In this document: positions 33,856-40,740 of the stretch, one piece after another | How positions within the stretch are numbered: position 1 is the stretch's first letter | Layout of the letters: each line of letters begins with the position of its first letter | Origin: a bacterium | GTDB taxonomy: Bacteria; Electryoneota; Electryoneia; Electryoneales; Electryoneaceae | Assembly: GCA_019912845.1 (NCBI GenBank) | Contig: JAIOHU010000004.1 | Coordinates: 1-40,740, forward strand | Direction of reading: 5' to 3' | Length of the DNA: 40,740 nucleotides | The notes under the pieces: model-generated | The model's input: the letters and a program-made list of their open reading frames with translations, nothing else | The model's database searches: none | What the model was told of the DNA's origin: nothing | Made by a program: the position numbers and the translations under genes

Positions 33856-35775
33856 TCAATCAGCGTTTCGAACGAGACGAAAACCAACATGCCCACCTTT
33901 AAAATTTGGATAACCAAAATCCCTATTGGCTGGACGGTAATTATTTTCGTCGCTTTTCCAACTTCCCCCTCTTAGTACTCGATACTCTCCATTAGTTTCT
34001 CCACTCGGATCAGTTGATGGTTCAATCGGGTACTTCCCATACCAATCGTAACACCATTCCCATACATTCCCACCTAAATCATACAATCCCAATGCATTTG
34101 CATTAGAATTACCAACAGGATTCGTTTTTGTGACCTTTCTCGTGAACTTTCGCACACTTTTCATTAATTTGTAGTCTTTGGCACCAGTGTTAGAAGAAGA
34201 TTCTGACCCAACCTTAGCTGCATATTCCCACTCAGCCTCCGTTGGCAAACGATAGCCTTTTCCTGGATCAAGCCTGTTAAGTTTCTCAATGAATTCCTGG
34301 CAATCATACCATGACACCATTTCCACAGGCAACTTATCGCCTTTATATCTTGAAGGATTTACTCTCATCACTTCTTTCCACATCGCCTGTGTCACCTCCG
34401 TCGTCATCATTTGGAAGGGTTTGCTGATTATCACTTGATGCAGAGTCTCATTCTCATATCGCCCTTTTTCATCAGGTGGTGATCCCATCATAAAACTTCC
34501 AGATGGAATATCCACGAAGACCATACCAGGCAAGGGTCCTTCGCTTCCAAATCCCTCCTCCAAAATTATCCGCTCCTGCAATGTCTGATCAGCAGGGAGC
34601 CTGAAGGTTCGCTTATCTGATTTGAAACCAATTGCTGATACGTTTAGTGAATAATTCCCTACAGGGATCGACTCAAAAATATGCGTTCCAGTTGCTGAGA
34701 AATGTTCCCCAGTATCACCATTAAGTTCAATTCTCGCATCCGGTGGATTTACAGAGATAGCAATTGTTCCGGTTTGTTCATCCAGGTAGAGATCAACTTT
34801 TTCATTAGCACCTCGATTCAATATCAGCGTTGTCTCAACACTTTCACATTTTGGTTTCTCAGCTCTTAATCGCAATGTTTGAGGAGACAGTTGAACATTT
34901 GATAATTGAGCAAGAAGTTCTCCGTTGAGGTAAACTTTCGCACCTGGGGTAGTATTAATCGTCAGAACACCAAAATTTGGTTCTAACACATAGTTGAATT
35001 TATTTTGATCGACTGTTTGATCAATGAAAATGGATTTTTGAACCGGAAGATATTTATCCAGAGTAACCTCAATCAGATGATTTCCATGGGTAAAAAAATC
35101 AGATAAGGGTGTAAGACCATTTAATCTTACTCCATCGATTGATACTTCCGCTCCAGGAGGATCGGTGATAACCTCCACAATACACAGTTTCGGTTTTTCG
35201 AGGGTGAACTCGAAGAAGATGTTGTTCTCGTTTACTTCGATCCTCTCCTGAATCGGGACATACCCCTCCTCGGAGATATGAACAGTGTGCTCGCCAATGC
35301 TAAGTTTGATGCCACTTGAAACATCCACCTTTTCGCCGTCTACCAACACCTCTGCGCTTGCTGGTTCGACACGGATCATCACTGGCAGACTCTCACGTAT
35401 CCCCTCCACAACACGCACATCCACAGTGACCGCATCCTTTTTCGGCATGACAATACGTTCGCCGGTAATCGCCTGGAAGCCTTCCGCACTGATGGTGAAG
35501 ACATTGGTGCCCGGCTCTACTTTTACATGGTAAACACCGTTCGCGGGTTCATCGACACGCAGAATACCCCGTGTCGAATAGAACGATAACCCCTGGACTT
35601 CGGAACGTACAATCAGCACTGACATGGAGGGATCGGTCACCACGACATTCTCCCCCGCTCCTGGTGACGCGATCACCAGTTCCATTTTGCCAAGTTGCTG
35701 GGTGAATGCGGTAATGGGAAAAACGGCAACAATAATGAGAAGTAGTATGGGTAAAAACCGTGATGCGAACCGCAT
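33856..35775 (-). CDS. Secreted PEGA-repeat protein with FGE-like domain
   Basis: A 639-aa exported protein: signal peptide (cleavage near AFTQQ), about four PEGA-type beta domains (for example VRVEPASAEVLVDGEKV, ITDPPGAEVSIDGVRL, NTTPGAKVYLNGELL, VNPPDARIELNGD), then a formylglycine-generating-enzyme/SUMF1-like domain from about residue 413 (GMVFVDIPSGSFMMGS, GYRLPTEAEWEYAA, GLYDLGGNVWEWCYDW, RVLRGGSWKSDENNYR). The catalytic cysteine pair of true FGE would lie after RGGS but is absent here, so it is probably a binding or structural protein. The open frame extends to 35946, but that part overlaps a repeat element; ATG 35775 after GGGAGGG is the start. Confidence 0.82.
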   Translation of the reverse strand: MRFASRFLPILLLIIVAVFPITAFTQQLGKMELVIASPGAGENVVVTDPSMSVLIVRSEVQGLSFYSTRGILRVDEPANGVYHVKVEPGTNVFTISAEGFQAITGERIVMPKKDAVTVDVRVVEGIRESLPVMIRVEPASAEVLVDGEKVDVSSGIKLSIGEHTVHISEEGYVPIQERIEVNENNIFFEFTLEKPKLCIVEVITDPPGAEVSIDGVRLNGLTPLSDFFTHGNHLIEVTLDKYLPVQKSIFIDQTVDQNKFNYVLEPNFGVLTINTTPGAKVYLNGELLAQLSNVQLSPQTLRLRAEKPKCESVETTLILNRGANEKVDLYLDEQTGTIAISVNPPDARIELNGDTGEHFSATGTHIFESIPVGNYSLNVSAIGFKSDKRTFRLPADQTLQERIILEEGFGSEGPLPGMVFVDIPSGSFMMGSPPDEKGRYENETLHQVIISKPFQMMTTEVTQAMWKEVMRVNPSRYKGDKLPVEMVSWYDCQEFIEKLNRLDPGKGYRLPTEAEWEYAAKVGSESSSNTGAKDYKLMKSVRKFTRKVTKTNPVGNSNANALGLYDLGGNVWEWCYDWYGKYPIEPSTDPSGETNGEYRVLRGGSWKSDENNYRPANRDFGYPNFKGGHVGFRLVRNAD

Positions 35776-35874
35776 CAGTCCCTCCCTGAACAGATGAAGT
35801 GTATCGTTATGGAATGAACCTACAGGTTGTAATGTAAGAAAGATTGGAAGGTTTGAAAAGGCAGTGAGATGGAC

Positions 35875-35950
35875 GTCATTGCGAGAAACAAAGTGACGAA
35901 GCAATCTCCTACTGACTAATAAGAGATTGCTTCGCTTCGTTCGCAATGAC
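35875..35950. repeat. Inverted-repeat element, GTCATTGCGA type
   Basis: Outer arms GTCATTGCGA (35875-35884) / TCGCAATGAC (35941-35950) and inner arms GAAGCAATCTC / GAGATTGCTTC form a long interrupted palindrome. Elements with this sequence are scattered in many unrelated bacterial genomes; their function is not known. Confidence 0.75.
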
Positions 35951-35996
35951 AGTGGTAGTACTTATGAATAGTGGATCAACTCACGTGCTTTGACTG

Positions 35997-36070
35997 TTGG
36001 CATTGGACTTGTCCAATGTTTAATAACTCCAGTAATGGACCTATTAGACCCTGGATAAATCCAGGGCCAA
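35997..36070 (-). repeat. 74-bp palindromic dispersed repeat, full copy
   Basis: Same length and near-identical sequence to the 7294-7367 copy, reversed. Ends are TTGGCA and GGCCAA; the CATTGGAC/GTCCAATG hairpin is at 36001-36018 and the CCCTGGAT/ATCCAGGG hairpin at 36049-36066. Lies 3' of the minus-strand peptidase gene, in sense orientation. Confidence 0.8.
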
Positions 36071-36161
36071 TCTGTCATTCCAGATGAATTAATCCACTAG
36101 GTATCCACGCGTACTTAATAACCAAAAACCGGATATCTTACTAACAGTATTCCATTCGCCT

Positions 36162-36190
36162 CCTGGATCCCGATCCAACTCCACCGGGGG
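36162..36190. repeat. CCTGGATCCCG-type dispersed repeat
   Basis: CCTGGATCCCGATCCAACTC followed by a CCACCGGGGG end; related copies lie at 40473-40501 and 40681-40714. A short stem can form between the CCCGG-like ends. Confidence 0.45.
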
Positions 36191-36230
36191 AATAAAACAG
36201 AAGAATGCCACACTGGAGTGTGGCGCTCCA
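36191..36230 (-). repeat. Palindromic repeat, CCACACT-type (copy 2)
   Basis: The hairpin CCACACTGGAGTGTGG lies three bases 3' of the oligoendopeptidase stop codon and, read on the minus strand, is followed by CATTCTTCTGTTTTATT. It can therefore act as that gene's terminator. It matches the copy at 32471-32510. Confidence 0.7.
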
Positions 36231-36233
36231 GGT

Positions 36234-38135
36234 TTAGAGCTTATTGATCTCAGCTTCGAGCTTATCAACTAAAACTGCCATCTGGTCAACGACCGCCTGC
36301 ACTGTTTCACGTTGCCCAAGATCAACTCCCGCTTTTTTGAGTTGGTTCATTGGGTAGTCATTACCACCGGAACGTAATAGTGTGATGTAACGATCTAATG
36401 CCGCCTGACGATCCTTTTTCTTTCCGGTCTTGATATCATTGTAAAGTTTTGCTGATGATGCGTAGCAGGTTGCATACTGATAAACATAATAGGGGCTGCG
36501 GAAAAAATGACCGATACGTGACCAGGTGATCTTATAGAGATCATCCAGGGTAGCAACATCGCCGTAATACATGGTCAGCAGATCGTAATAAATTTTATTC
36601 AATGCGTCCGCGGTGATGGGTTGTCCATTTTCCACCATGCGGTGTGCCTGCAGTTCAAAGTCCGCAAACATAACCTGCGTGTAAAAGGTGCCTACGATTC
36701 CGCTGATATGATGTTCAAGGAGGAGAATACGTTCCTTGGGGTCTTTGGTATTTTCAAGCATGTAATCCAGTAATAACGCTTCATTCAACGTGGAAGCAAC
36801 TTCTGCGACAAAGATGGTATAGGAAGAATTGATAAATGGCTGTGTTTCATGGGAGAGGACTGTGTGCATGGTGTGTCCCATCTCATGAGCGACAGTAAAC
36901 ATCTCGTTCATGGTGTCGTTATAATTGAGCAGCATGTAAGGATGGACGCCGTAAACACCCGCAGAATAGGCACCAGAACGTTTCCCCTCATTCTCGTAGA
37001 CATCGAGCCAGCGACTCTCAAATGCATGCTTGACTCGTTTCTGGTACTCCTTGCCCAGCGGTTCTACGGATCTAGTAACATGCTCAACAGCTTCATCGTA
37101 GTCATAACGGATATCGAGGTCGACCAATGGAATGGAACCATCGTAGAGGTCAATCTCATCCAAGCCAAGCACCTTCTTGCGGAGTGAGTAGTATTTTTCG
37201 AGTGGTGCACTGCCATTTTTCACAACGTCAATCAGGGTTTCAACAACTTCCGGAGGAATATCATTGCCAAACAGCTTTGCTTCAAGAGTGCTGGGATAAT
37301 TCCTCGCCTGCGCCTTGAACCAATCCTTCTGACAGACACCATTGTAGAGGGCAGCATAGGTATTGATGTTTTTATTGAAAGTCTCATAGAAGGCTTTGTA
37401 GGCAGCTTGACGGTCTTCGCGGTTACGGTTTGTTGAGAGAATTGAGTAATATGTCCCGTAAGTAATCTGGGTCTCTTCCCCATTGGATAGCGTGATGGTC
37501 GGGAAAGTGATGTCAGCGGTGGAAAGCATGCCGTAGGCATCATTGGGAGCACCACTCAACTGGCTGGAGTATGACAGAAGCCTTTCGCCATCTTCATCGA
37601 GAACGTGTTCCTGCTGACGGTATGTGTCTTCAATTGTGAAACGATAATCTGCAAGCTCGGGAGTTGAATCCAGCCAATCTTTCATAGTTTCCCAGGGAAT
37701 AGCGAGTAGCTCTGGTGTGAACCAGGCAGTTGCGGTTCCCCATTTAGAAAAGAGGATACCAACCTGTTGACGTTTGGCGTTAAACTCATTTTCACGTTGG
37801 TCTTCGTCAAACTTAAGGGAAGGGTAGTAATAAACCTTATACGCCATCTGGCTCAGTTCATCGTCCAGCTTGTACCACTCAAGGATTCTTTCGGGCCCCT
37901 GATGTAGTGTCCCTTTGAAGTTATCGAGTTTTTTCATCCCCTCTTCAAGCTCATCGTAGGTTGCCTGCCAGGCATCCCAATCTGCGAATATATCGTTCAG
38001 ATTCCACTTATAGCGGTCTTGAATCTCATCACGGTTCATGGTATTTGGTTTTGCGGATGATTGTTGGGCAGTTGAAAAAAGCATAAGTAACGCCATCATG
38101 TTAATGAGTGAAATTGAAAATCGTTTCGCAAACAT
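36234..38135 (-). CDS. pepF: Oligoendopeptidase F, exported (M3 family)
   Basis: This 633-aa zinc metallopeptidase has the HExxH site in VAHEMGHTMHTVLS (about residues 416-429) and the downstream conserved FVAEVASTLNEALL that supplies the third zinc-binding Glu. Typical family segments are YGVHPYMLLNYNDTMNEMFT and YQYATCYASSAKLYNDI. Length fits PepF, which degrades oligopeptides. Unlike most cytoplasmic members it starts with a signal peptide (RFSISLINMMALLMLFSTAQQSSA shortened here to its core), so it probably acts in the periplasm, perhaps on peptides released by secreted proteases. It is monocistronic, with the CCACACT hairpin as probable terminator. Confidence 0.88.
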   Translation of the reverse strand: MFAKRFSISLINMMALLMLFSTAQQSSAKPNTMNRDEIQDRYKWNLNDIFADWDAWQATYDELEEGMKKLDNFKGTLHQGPERILEWYKLDDELSQMAYKVYYYPSLKFDEDQRENEFNAKRQQVGILFSKWGTATAWFTPELLAIPWETMKDWLDSTPELADYRFTIEDTYRQQEHVLDEDGERLLSYSSQLSGAPNDAYGMLSTADITFPTITLSNGEETQITYGTYYSILSTNRNREDRQAAYKAFYETFNKNINTYAALYNGVCQKDWFKAQARNYPSTLEAKLFGNDIPPEVVETLIDVVKNGSAPLEKYYSLRKKVLGLDEIDLYDGSIPLVDLDIRYDYDEAVEHVTRSVEPLGKEYQKRVKHAFESRWLDVYENEGKRSGAYSAGVYGVHPYMLLNYNDTMNEMFTVAHEMGHTMHTVLSHETQPFINSSYTIFVAEVASTLNEALLLDYMLENTKDPKERILLLEHHISGIVGTFYTQVMFADFELQAHRMVENGQPITADALNKIYYDLLTMYYGDVATLDDLYKITWSRIGHFFRSPYYVYQYATCYASSAKLYNDIKTGKKKDRQAALDRYITLLRSGGNDYPMNQLKKAGVDLGQRETVQAVVDQMAVLVDKLEAEINKL

Positions 38136-38505
38136 TTTAATTTCTCCTTACTACCGGCTCAAGATTGTATTGTTCCCCCCAAATCCCGTTTGTCCGGAAC
38201 GCGGAAATGCAGGAATACTGTTTTGAATACAATATGTGCAGCGATTTTTCAGAAGGCAATGACTCCATTGGCGGAGCTCTAAAGCACTCTTTTTCACATG
38301 GAAGTTGTTGTTCATGGTGGACTTGCAATTGCAATTGTCATGGAAATGTTAATTGTACTCCAGTTAGGCTTGTCTAACTATTTGACTTTACTAGGGGTTA
38401 GAGGTAATTTAACACCTGAAGGTATTCAAATGCTCAAGTCAACAAAAAGAAACTTTTCACGAACGAATAATGGGGATGACTGAAATCATGGGAGAAGGAG
38501 GAAAG
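38136..38505. other. Divergent intergenic region, 370 bp
   Basis: Carries the promoters for the peptidase (minus) and the collagen-stalk cytochrome (plus). It contains an 8-bp inverted repeat ATTGTATT (38164-38171) / AATACAAT (38226-38233) and a possible sigma-54 promoter at 38318-38333. No gene is seen; frames crossing it are short and without ribosome sites. Confidence 0.5.
38318..38333 (+). promoter_or_regulatory. Possible sigma-54 promoter
   Basis: TGGACTTGCAATTGCA has GG and GC exactly 10 bp apart and a perfect TTGCA -12 element, but the -24 element reads TGGACT rather than TGGCAC. It lies about 170 bp upstream of the 9-heme lipoprotein gene, which suggests shared control with the main cytochrome cluster. 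Confidence 0.45.
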
Positions 38506-39996
38506 ATGGTAAAGCGATTGATGGTATTGGTGCTTGCCCTTTGTCTCGCAGTAGCGTTTTTTGGCTGTGAAGGCGAACAGGGCCCCGAAGGACCAGCAGG
38601 ACCACAAGGTGAAGCTGGCCCAATGGGTGATCAAGGACCACAAGGCGAAGACGGCAAGGATGTTCCTGAATACACTTATGGTGGAAACAGCGAACGTTGC
38701 GTAGGCTGTCATGAAAGCGCAGTTGAAGGTTGGATGCACACTCATCATGCCGAAGCCTATGAAGATTTGGTAGCGGAAGGCAACGAAACCAATTTGTATT
38801 GTGTCAAATGCCATGTAACGGGCTTTGACGCAGAAGTTGCTTATGGCGACACCGAAGTAACCACACCCGGTCCGGATATGCACGGTTTCGATGATTACTG
38901 GCCCCCGGAAACAGCAGAAGACAGCATGCGTGTAGAAATGCTGGCTGGTGTTGGCTGCGAATCTTGCCACGGTCCAATGGGAACAACCATTTATGATCAT
39001 CAACCAATGGTTTCTTATGAAACTCATTACAATGATGGTCACCCGACCACTGTCTGTGCAAAATGCCACAGTCAAGCTGGCGACGATGGTACTACAGAGA
39101 TGGAAGAGTGGGAACTTTCTGGTCACAACGCTCTTAAAGATCGTGAAGGTAATGAAGTAATGACGATCGAAGAATGGCGTGAAGAGCACTTTACCGAAGG
39201 TTCTTGCGGTGCATGTCACTCCTCTGAAGGATTTATTGCACGTTGGGATCCAGACTATGCTGGTTGGGAACCACACGAAAGAAACCTTATCGGTTGTGTA
39301 ACCTGCCACGATCCACACGAAGCGAACAACATCCATCACCTGCGTAGCGTTGATGACATGACGGTTAACTACGATGCCGAAGTTGTTGCTGATGAAGGTA
39401 CAATGACCGGTTATGGTTCAGGTCAGATTTGTGCGCAGTGCCACCAGGGACGTCGTGACACTGATAATGTGGTGGGACAAATTGAAAATGGTTATGCACA
39501 CTTTGGTCCTCATCATAGTAACCAGGGCGACATGTTCCTCGGTATTGGCAGCTACGAAATCGAAGGCTATGAGTACGAGCGTGAAGCCGTTCACCAGAAT
39601 CTTGAACGTGGTTGTGTAGATTGCCACATGACCATGCGCGGTCATGGTGATCCCGCTGGCTGGAAAGGTGGACATGATTTCTACCCGGCACTTGAAGCAT
39701 GCCAGGGTTGCCATAGTGGTACAGACACATTTGATGTTGGCGGCGGTCAGACTGAAATCGAAGAATTGATGGAACAACTCATCACTGCCATTGGTGTGAA
39801 CGCCGATGATCTTGGAGATGGCGACATCACTACACCAGAACAAAGAATGGCTGGATATGCATACGCCTTTGTTCATGATGATGGATCACACGGTGCACAC
39901 AATCCTGTATATGCACGTTCATTGCTTGAAAATGCGATTGACTTCATTAGTACCTATAATGCTGCACGCGATGCAGGAGAAATTGCAAATAAGTAA
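38506..39996 (+). CDS. 9-heme lipoprotein on a collagen-like stalk
   Basis: A 496-aa protein. A lipobox (AVAFFGC, Cys21) is followed at once by ten Gly-X-Y triplets (residues 23-52: GEQ GPE GPA GPQ ...), a collagen-like stretch, and then nine CXXCH heme sites (CVGCH, CVKCH, CESCH, CAKCH, CGACH, CVTCH, CAQCH, CVDCH, CQGCH) spread over residues about 65-410. The C-terminal ~85 residues have no hemes and are helical. The heme part resembles c554-like/multiheme reductase families. It is probably surface-anchored and may receive electrons from the conduit encoded upstream. The ATG at 38506 after AAGGAGG is preferred over an upstream frame start at 38470. Confidence 0.85.
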   Translation: MVKRLMVLVLALCLAVAFFGCEGEQGPEGPAGPQGEAGPMGDQGPQGEDGKDVPEYTYGGNSERCVGCHESAVEGWMHTHHAEAYEDLVAEGNETNLYCVKCHVTGFDAEVAYGDTEVTTPGPDMHGFDDYWPPETAEDSMRVEMLAGVGCESCHGPMGTTIYDHQPMVSYETHYNDGHPTTVCAKCHSQAGDDGTTEMEEWELSGHNALKDREGNEVMTIEEWREEHFTEGSCGACHSSEGFIARWDPDYAGWEPHERNLIGCVTCHDPHEANNIHHLRSVDDMTVNYDAEVVADEGTMTGYGSGQICAQCHQGRRDTDNVVGQIENGYAHFGPHHSNQGDMFLGIGSYEIEGYEYEREAVHQNLERGCVDCHMTMRGHGDPAGWKGGHDFYPALEACQGCHSGTDTFDVGGGQTEIEELMEQLITAIGVNADDLGDGDITTPEQRMAGYAYAFVHDDGSHGAHNPVYARSLLENAIDFISTYNAARDAGEIANK

Positions 39997-40020
39997 GCCT
40001 TCAGTCCGGTTTATTACCCG

Positions 40021-40053
40021 AGCGCATGGTCGTAATGATCATGCGCTTTTTTT
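40021..40053 (+). terminator. Rho-independent terminator after cytochrome gene
   Basis: AGCGCATG (40021-40028) pairs perfectly with CATGCGCT (40040-40047), followed by a seven-T run. It lies 25 bp after the stop codon. Confidence 0.88.
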
Positions 40054-40289
40054 CTGTCTTCCATTAAGCAGACTGACTCGACTGGCTAAATTTGCATAGA
40101 GCTGGGCGTATCACGCGGGTTTTCAATGTATTTGTCTGAACGGTATATGTGCTAAAGAACCTGATTTCCAGTTTGAGACTATGGCTTATGGTAATGATTA
40201 GTGCAAATTCCACTGGATGCCAGTGAAGAATAGAGATAAACTCAATTGAATAATCAGCGTCTCTTGTAAGATTACGACATCTACAATAT

Positions 40290-40331
40290 CAAATACTTCC
40301 TGGACGCCAGCTAACACTATGCTGGCATGAC
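40290..40331 (-). repeat. 42-bp repeat with ATGCCAGC-type stem (copy 2)
   Basis: Reverse-complement match of 32557-32598 with three mismatches; both contain GTGTTAGCTGGC and CCAGGAAGTAT. Confidence 0.7.
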
Positions 40332-40680
40332 ACGAAGAGGATAGTGCTACTGTGGAAGAATCAACACACCCCGTCCGAACCACCCTTGTAAGGGCGAAAC
40401 GAAACGGCACTGGGATAGTAAATTAGCCATGCATCTATCCGGAATTTAATAAACCTATTACTCGAATTCTGAATCCTGGTTCAACTCATCACCTGGATGA
40501 CGCAATCGGAATAAATCCACTACTGGAGTTATTCAACAATCCACCCCAGCGGGGTGAAATTTGGGTAGCCCTCAAGTGGAACGAAGAGGAACTGGGGGGA
40601 ACGGATTCCACATTACACATGTCAGCCCTGTAGGGGCGAAACTACTTCAGATTCTCCCACATCTAGAATATCAACAAATT

Positions 40681-40714
40681 CCTGGATCCCGGCTCAACTC
40701 ATCACCGGGATGGC
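40681..40714. repeat. CCTGGATCCCG-type dispersed repeat
   Basis: CCTGGATCCCGGCTCAACTC, then ATCACCGGGATGGC: an imperfect palindrome (ATCCCGG with CCGGGAT) related to 36162-36190 and 40473-40501. Confidence 0.55.
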
Positions 40715-40740
40715 ATCAAACCCGGGGATGAGTCATAAAT

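Larger units (their letters stand above)
35776..36233. other. Repeat-rich intergenic region, 458 bp
   Basis: Four different dispersed palindromic elements are packed here: the CATTGCGA-type element (35875-35950), a full 74-bp element (35997-36070), a CCTGGATCCCG-type element (36162-36190) and the CCACACT hairpin (36191-36230). No gene is seen. The open frame that runs through 35776-35946 is an artefact of the repeat. Confidence 0.65.
40054..40740. other. Repeat-rich non-coding end of window
   Basis: No gene is seen in about 690 bp. It contains a CACTGG/CCAGTG hairpin (40211-40225), the 42-bp repeat (40290-40331), a fragment of the 74-bp family (about 40445-40467), two CCTGGATCCCG-type elements and a GC-rich element with CCCAGCGGGG and CCCTGTAGGGGCG (about 40549-40641). 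The minus-strand frame at 40198-40410 runs through these repeats and is not a gene. Confidence 0.6.

Noticed and set aside
35776-35946. 57-residue N-terminal extension of the PEGA protein
   Set aside because: It overlaps an inverted-repeat element and hides a proper signal peptide and ribosome site at 35775.
38434-39339. 301-aa open frame on the minus strand opposite the collagen-stalk cytochrome
   Set aside because: It is the shadow of a real, heme-motif-rich gene and has no ribosome site or domain.
40198-40410. 70-codon minus-strand frame near the window end
   Set aside because: It runs through the 42-bp repeat and related palindromes; similar peptide strings appear in other frames that cross the same repeat.
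40200-40740. Clustered short repeats considered as a CRISPR array
   Set aside because: The repeats are of different families, in both orientations and without regular spacers.

Overview
The window looks like chromosomal DNA of a Gram-negative, anaerobically respiring bacterium of the FCB group, probably an uncultured Calditrichota/Electryoneota/KSB1/Marinimicrobia-like lineage. The evidence is a gingipain-type (C25) peptidase with a C-terminal type IX secretion sorting domain, a TonB-dependent receptor with a carboxypeptidase-regulatory-like N-terminus beside a lipoprotein, many outer-membrane-type lipoproteins, PEGA proteins, and moderate GC. No rRNA or tRNA gene, CRISPR array, transposase or replication origin was seen, so the exact lineage cannot be fixed from this sequence.

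Layout. 0-8.3 kb: housekeeping and envelope genes (beta-propeller lipoprotein, small PH-like protein, lipoprotein/TonB receptor pair, POT-like transporter, PAP2 phosphatase). 8.6-14.8 kb: one very large secreted C25 peptidase. 15.0-17.8 kb: a small DNA-binding-like protein, a long AT-rich gap, and a sigma-54 activator whose sensor is a complete ArsC-like (low-molecular-weight phosphatase fold) domain fused to a Cys-rich PAS domain. 18.0-32.4 kb: a same-strand electron-transfer cluster starting at a near-perfect sigma-54 promoter. It encodes a small unknown protein, an outer-membrane beta-barrel, a 12-heme cytochrome, a 9-heme lipoprotein, a tetraheme cytochrome, an 11-heme lipoprotein interrupted by one in-frame TGA with a SECIS-like hairpin (a candidate selenoprotein), a tandem-rhodanese lipoprotein, a 19-heme/cytochrome b fusion, an 18-heme NapC-like membrane protein and a 17-heme/cytochrome b fusion. 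32.5-38.1 kb: a FRG-domain protein with a small partner, a PEGA/FGE-like protein and an oligoendopeptidase F, interspersed with dispersed palindromic repeats. 38.3-40.0 kb: a second 9-heme lipoprotein on a collagen-like stalk behind another possible sigma-54 promoter, ending in a clear terminator. The last 0.7 kb is repeat-rich and non-coding.

How it may work together (inference): quinol oxidation by the membrane-bound b-type and NapC-like modules would feed electrons through periplasmic multiheme domains into a porin-cytochrome conduit and out to surface lipoproteins, for respiration of an external acceptor. The cluster carries about 90 predicted heme c sites (99 with the collagen-stalk cytochrome). 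The combination of rhodanese lipoprotein, beta-barrel and multiheme lipoproteins recalls the ext gene cluster of Geobacter. The adjacent ArsC-PAS-sigma54 regulator suggests control by a thiol/oxyanion or redox signal. The two most unusual items are the likely selenocysteine multiheme cytochrome and the enzyme-like sensor on the sigma-54 activator.
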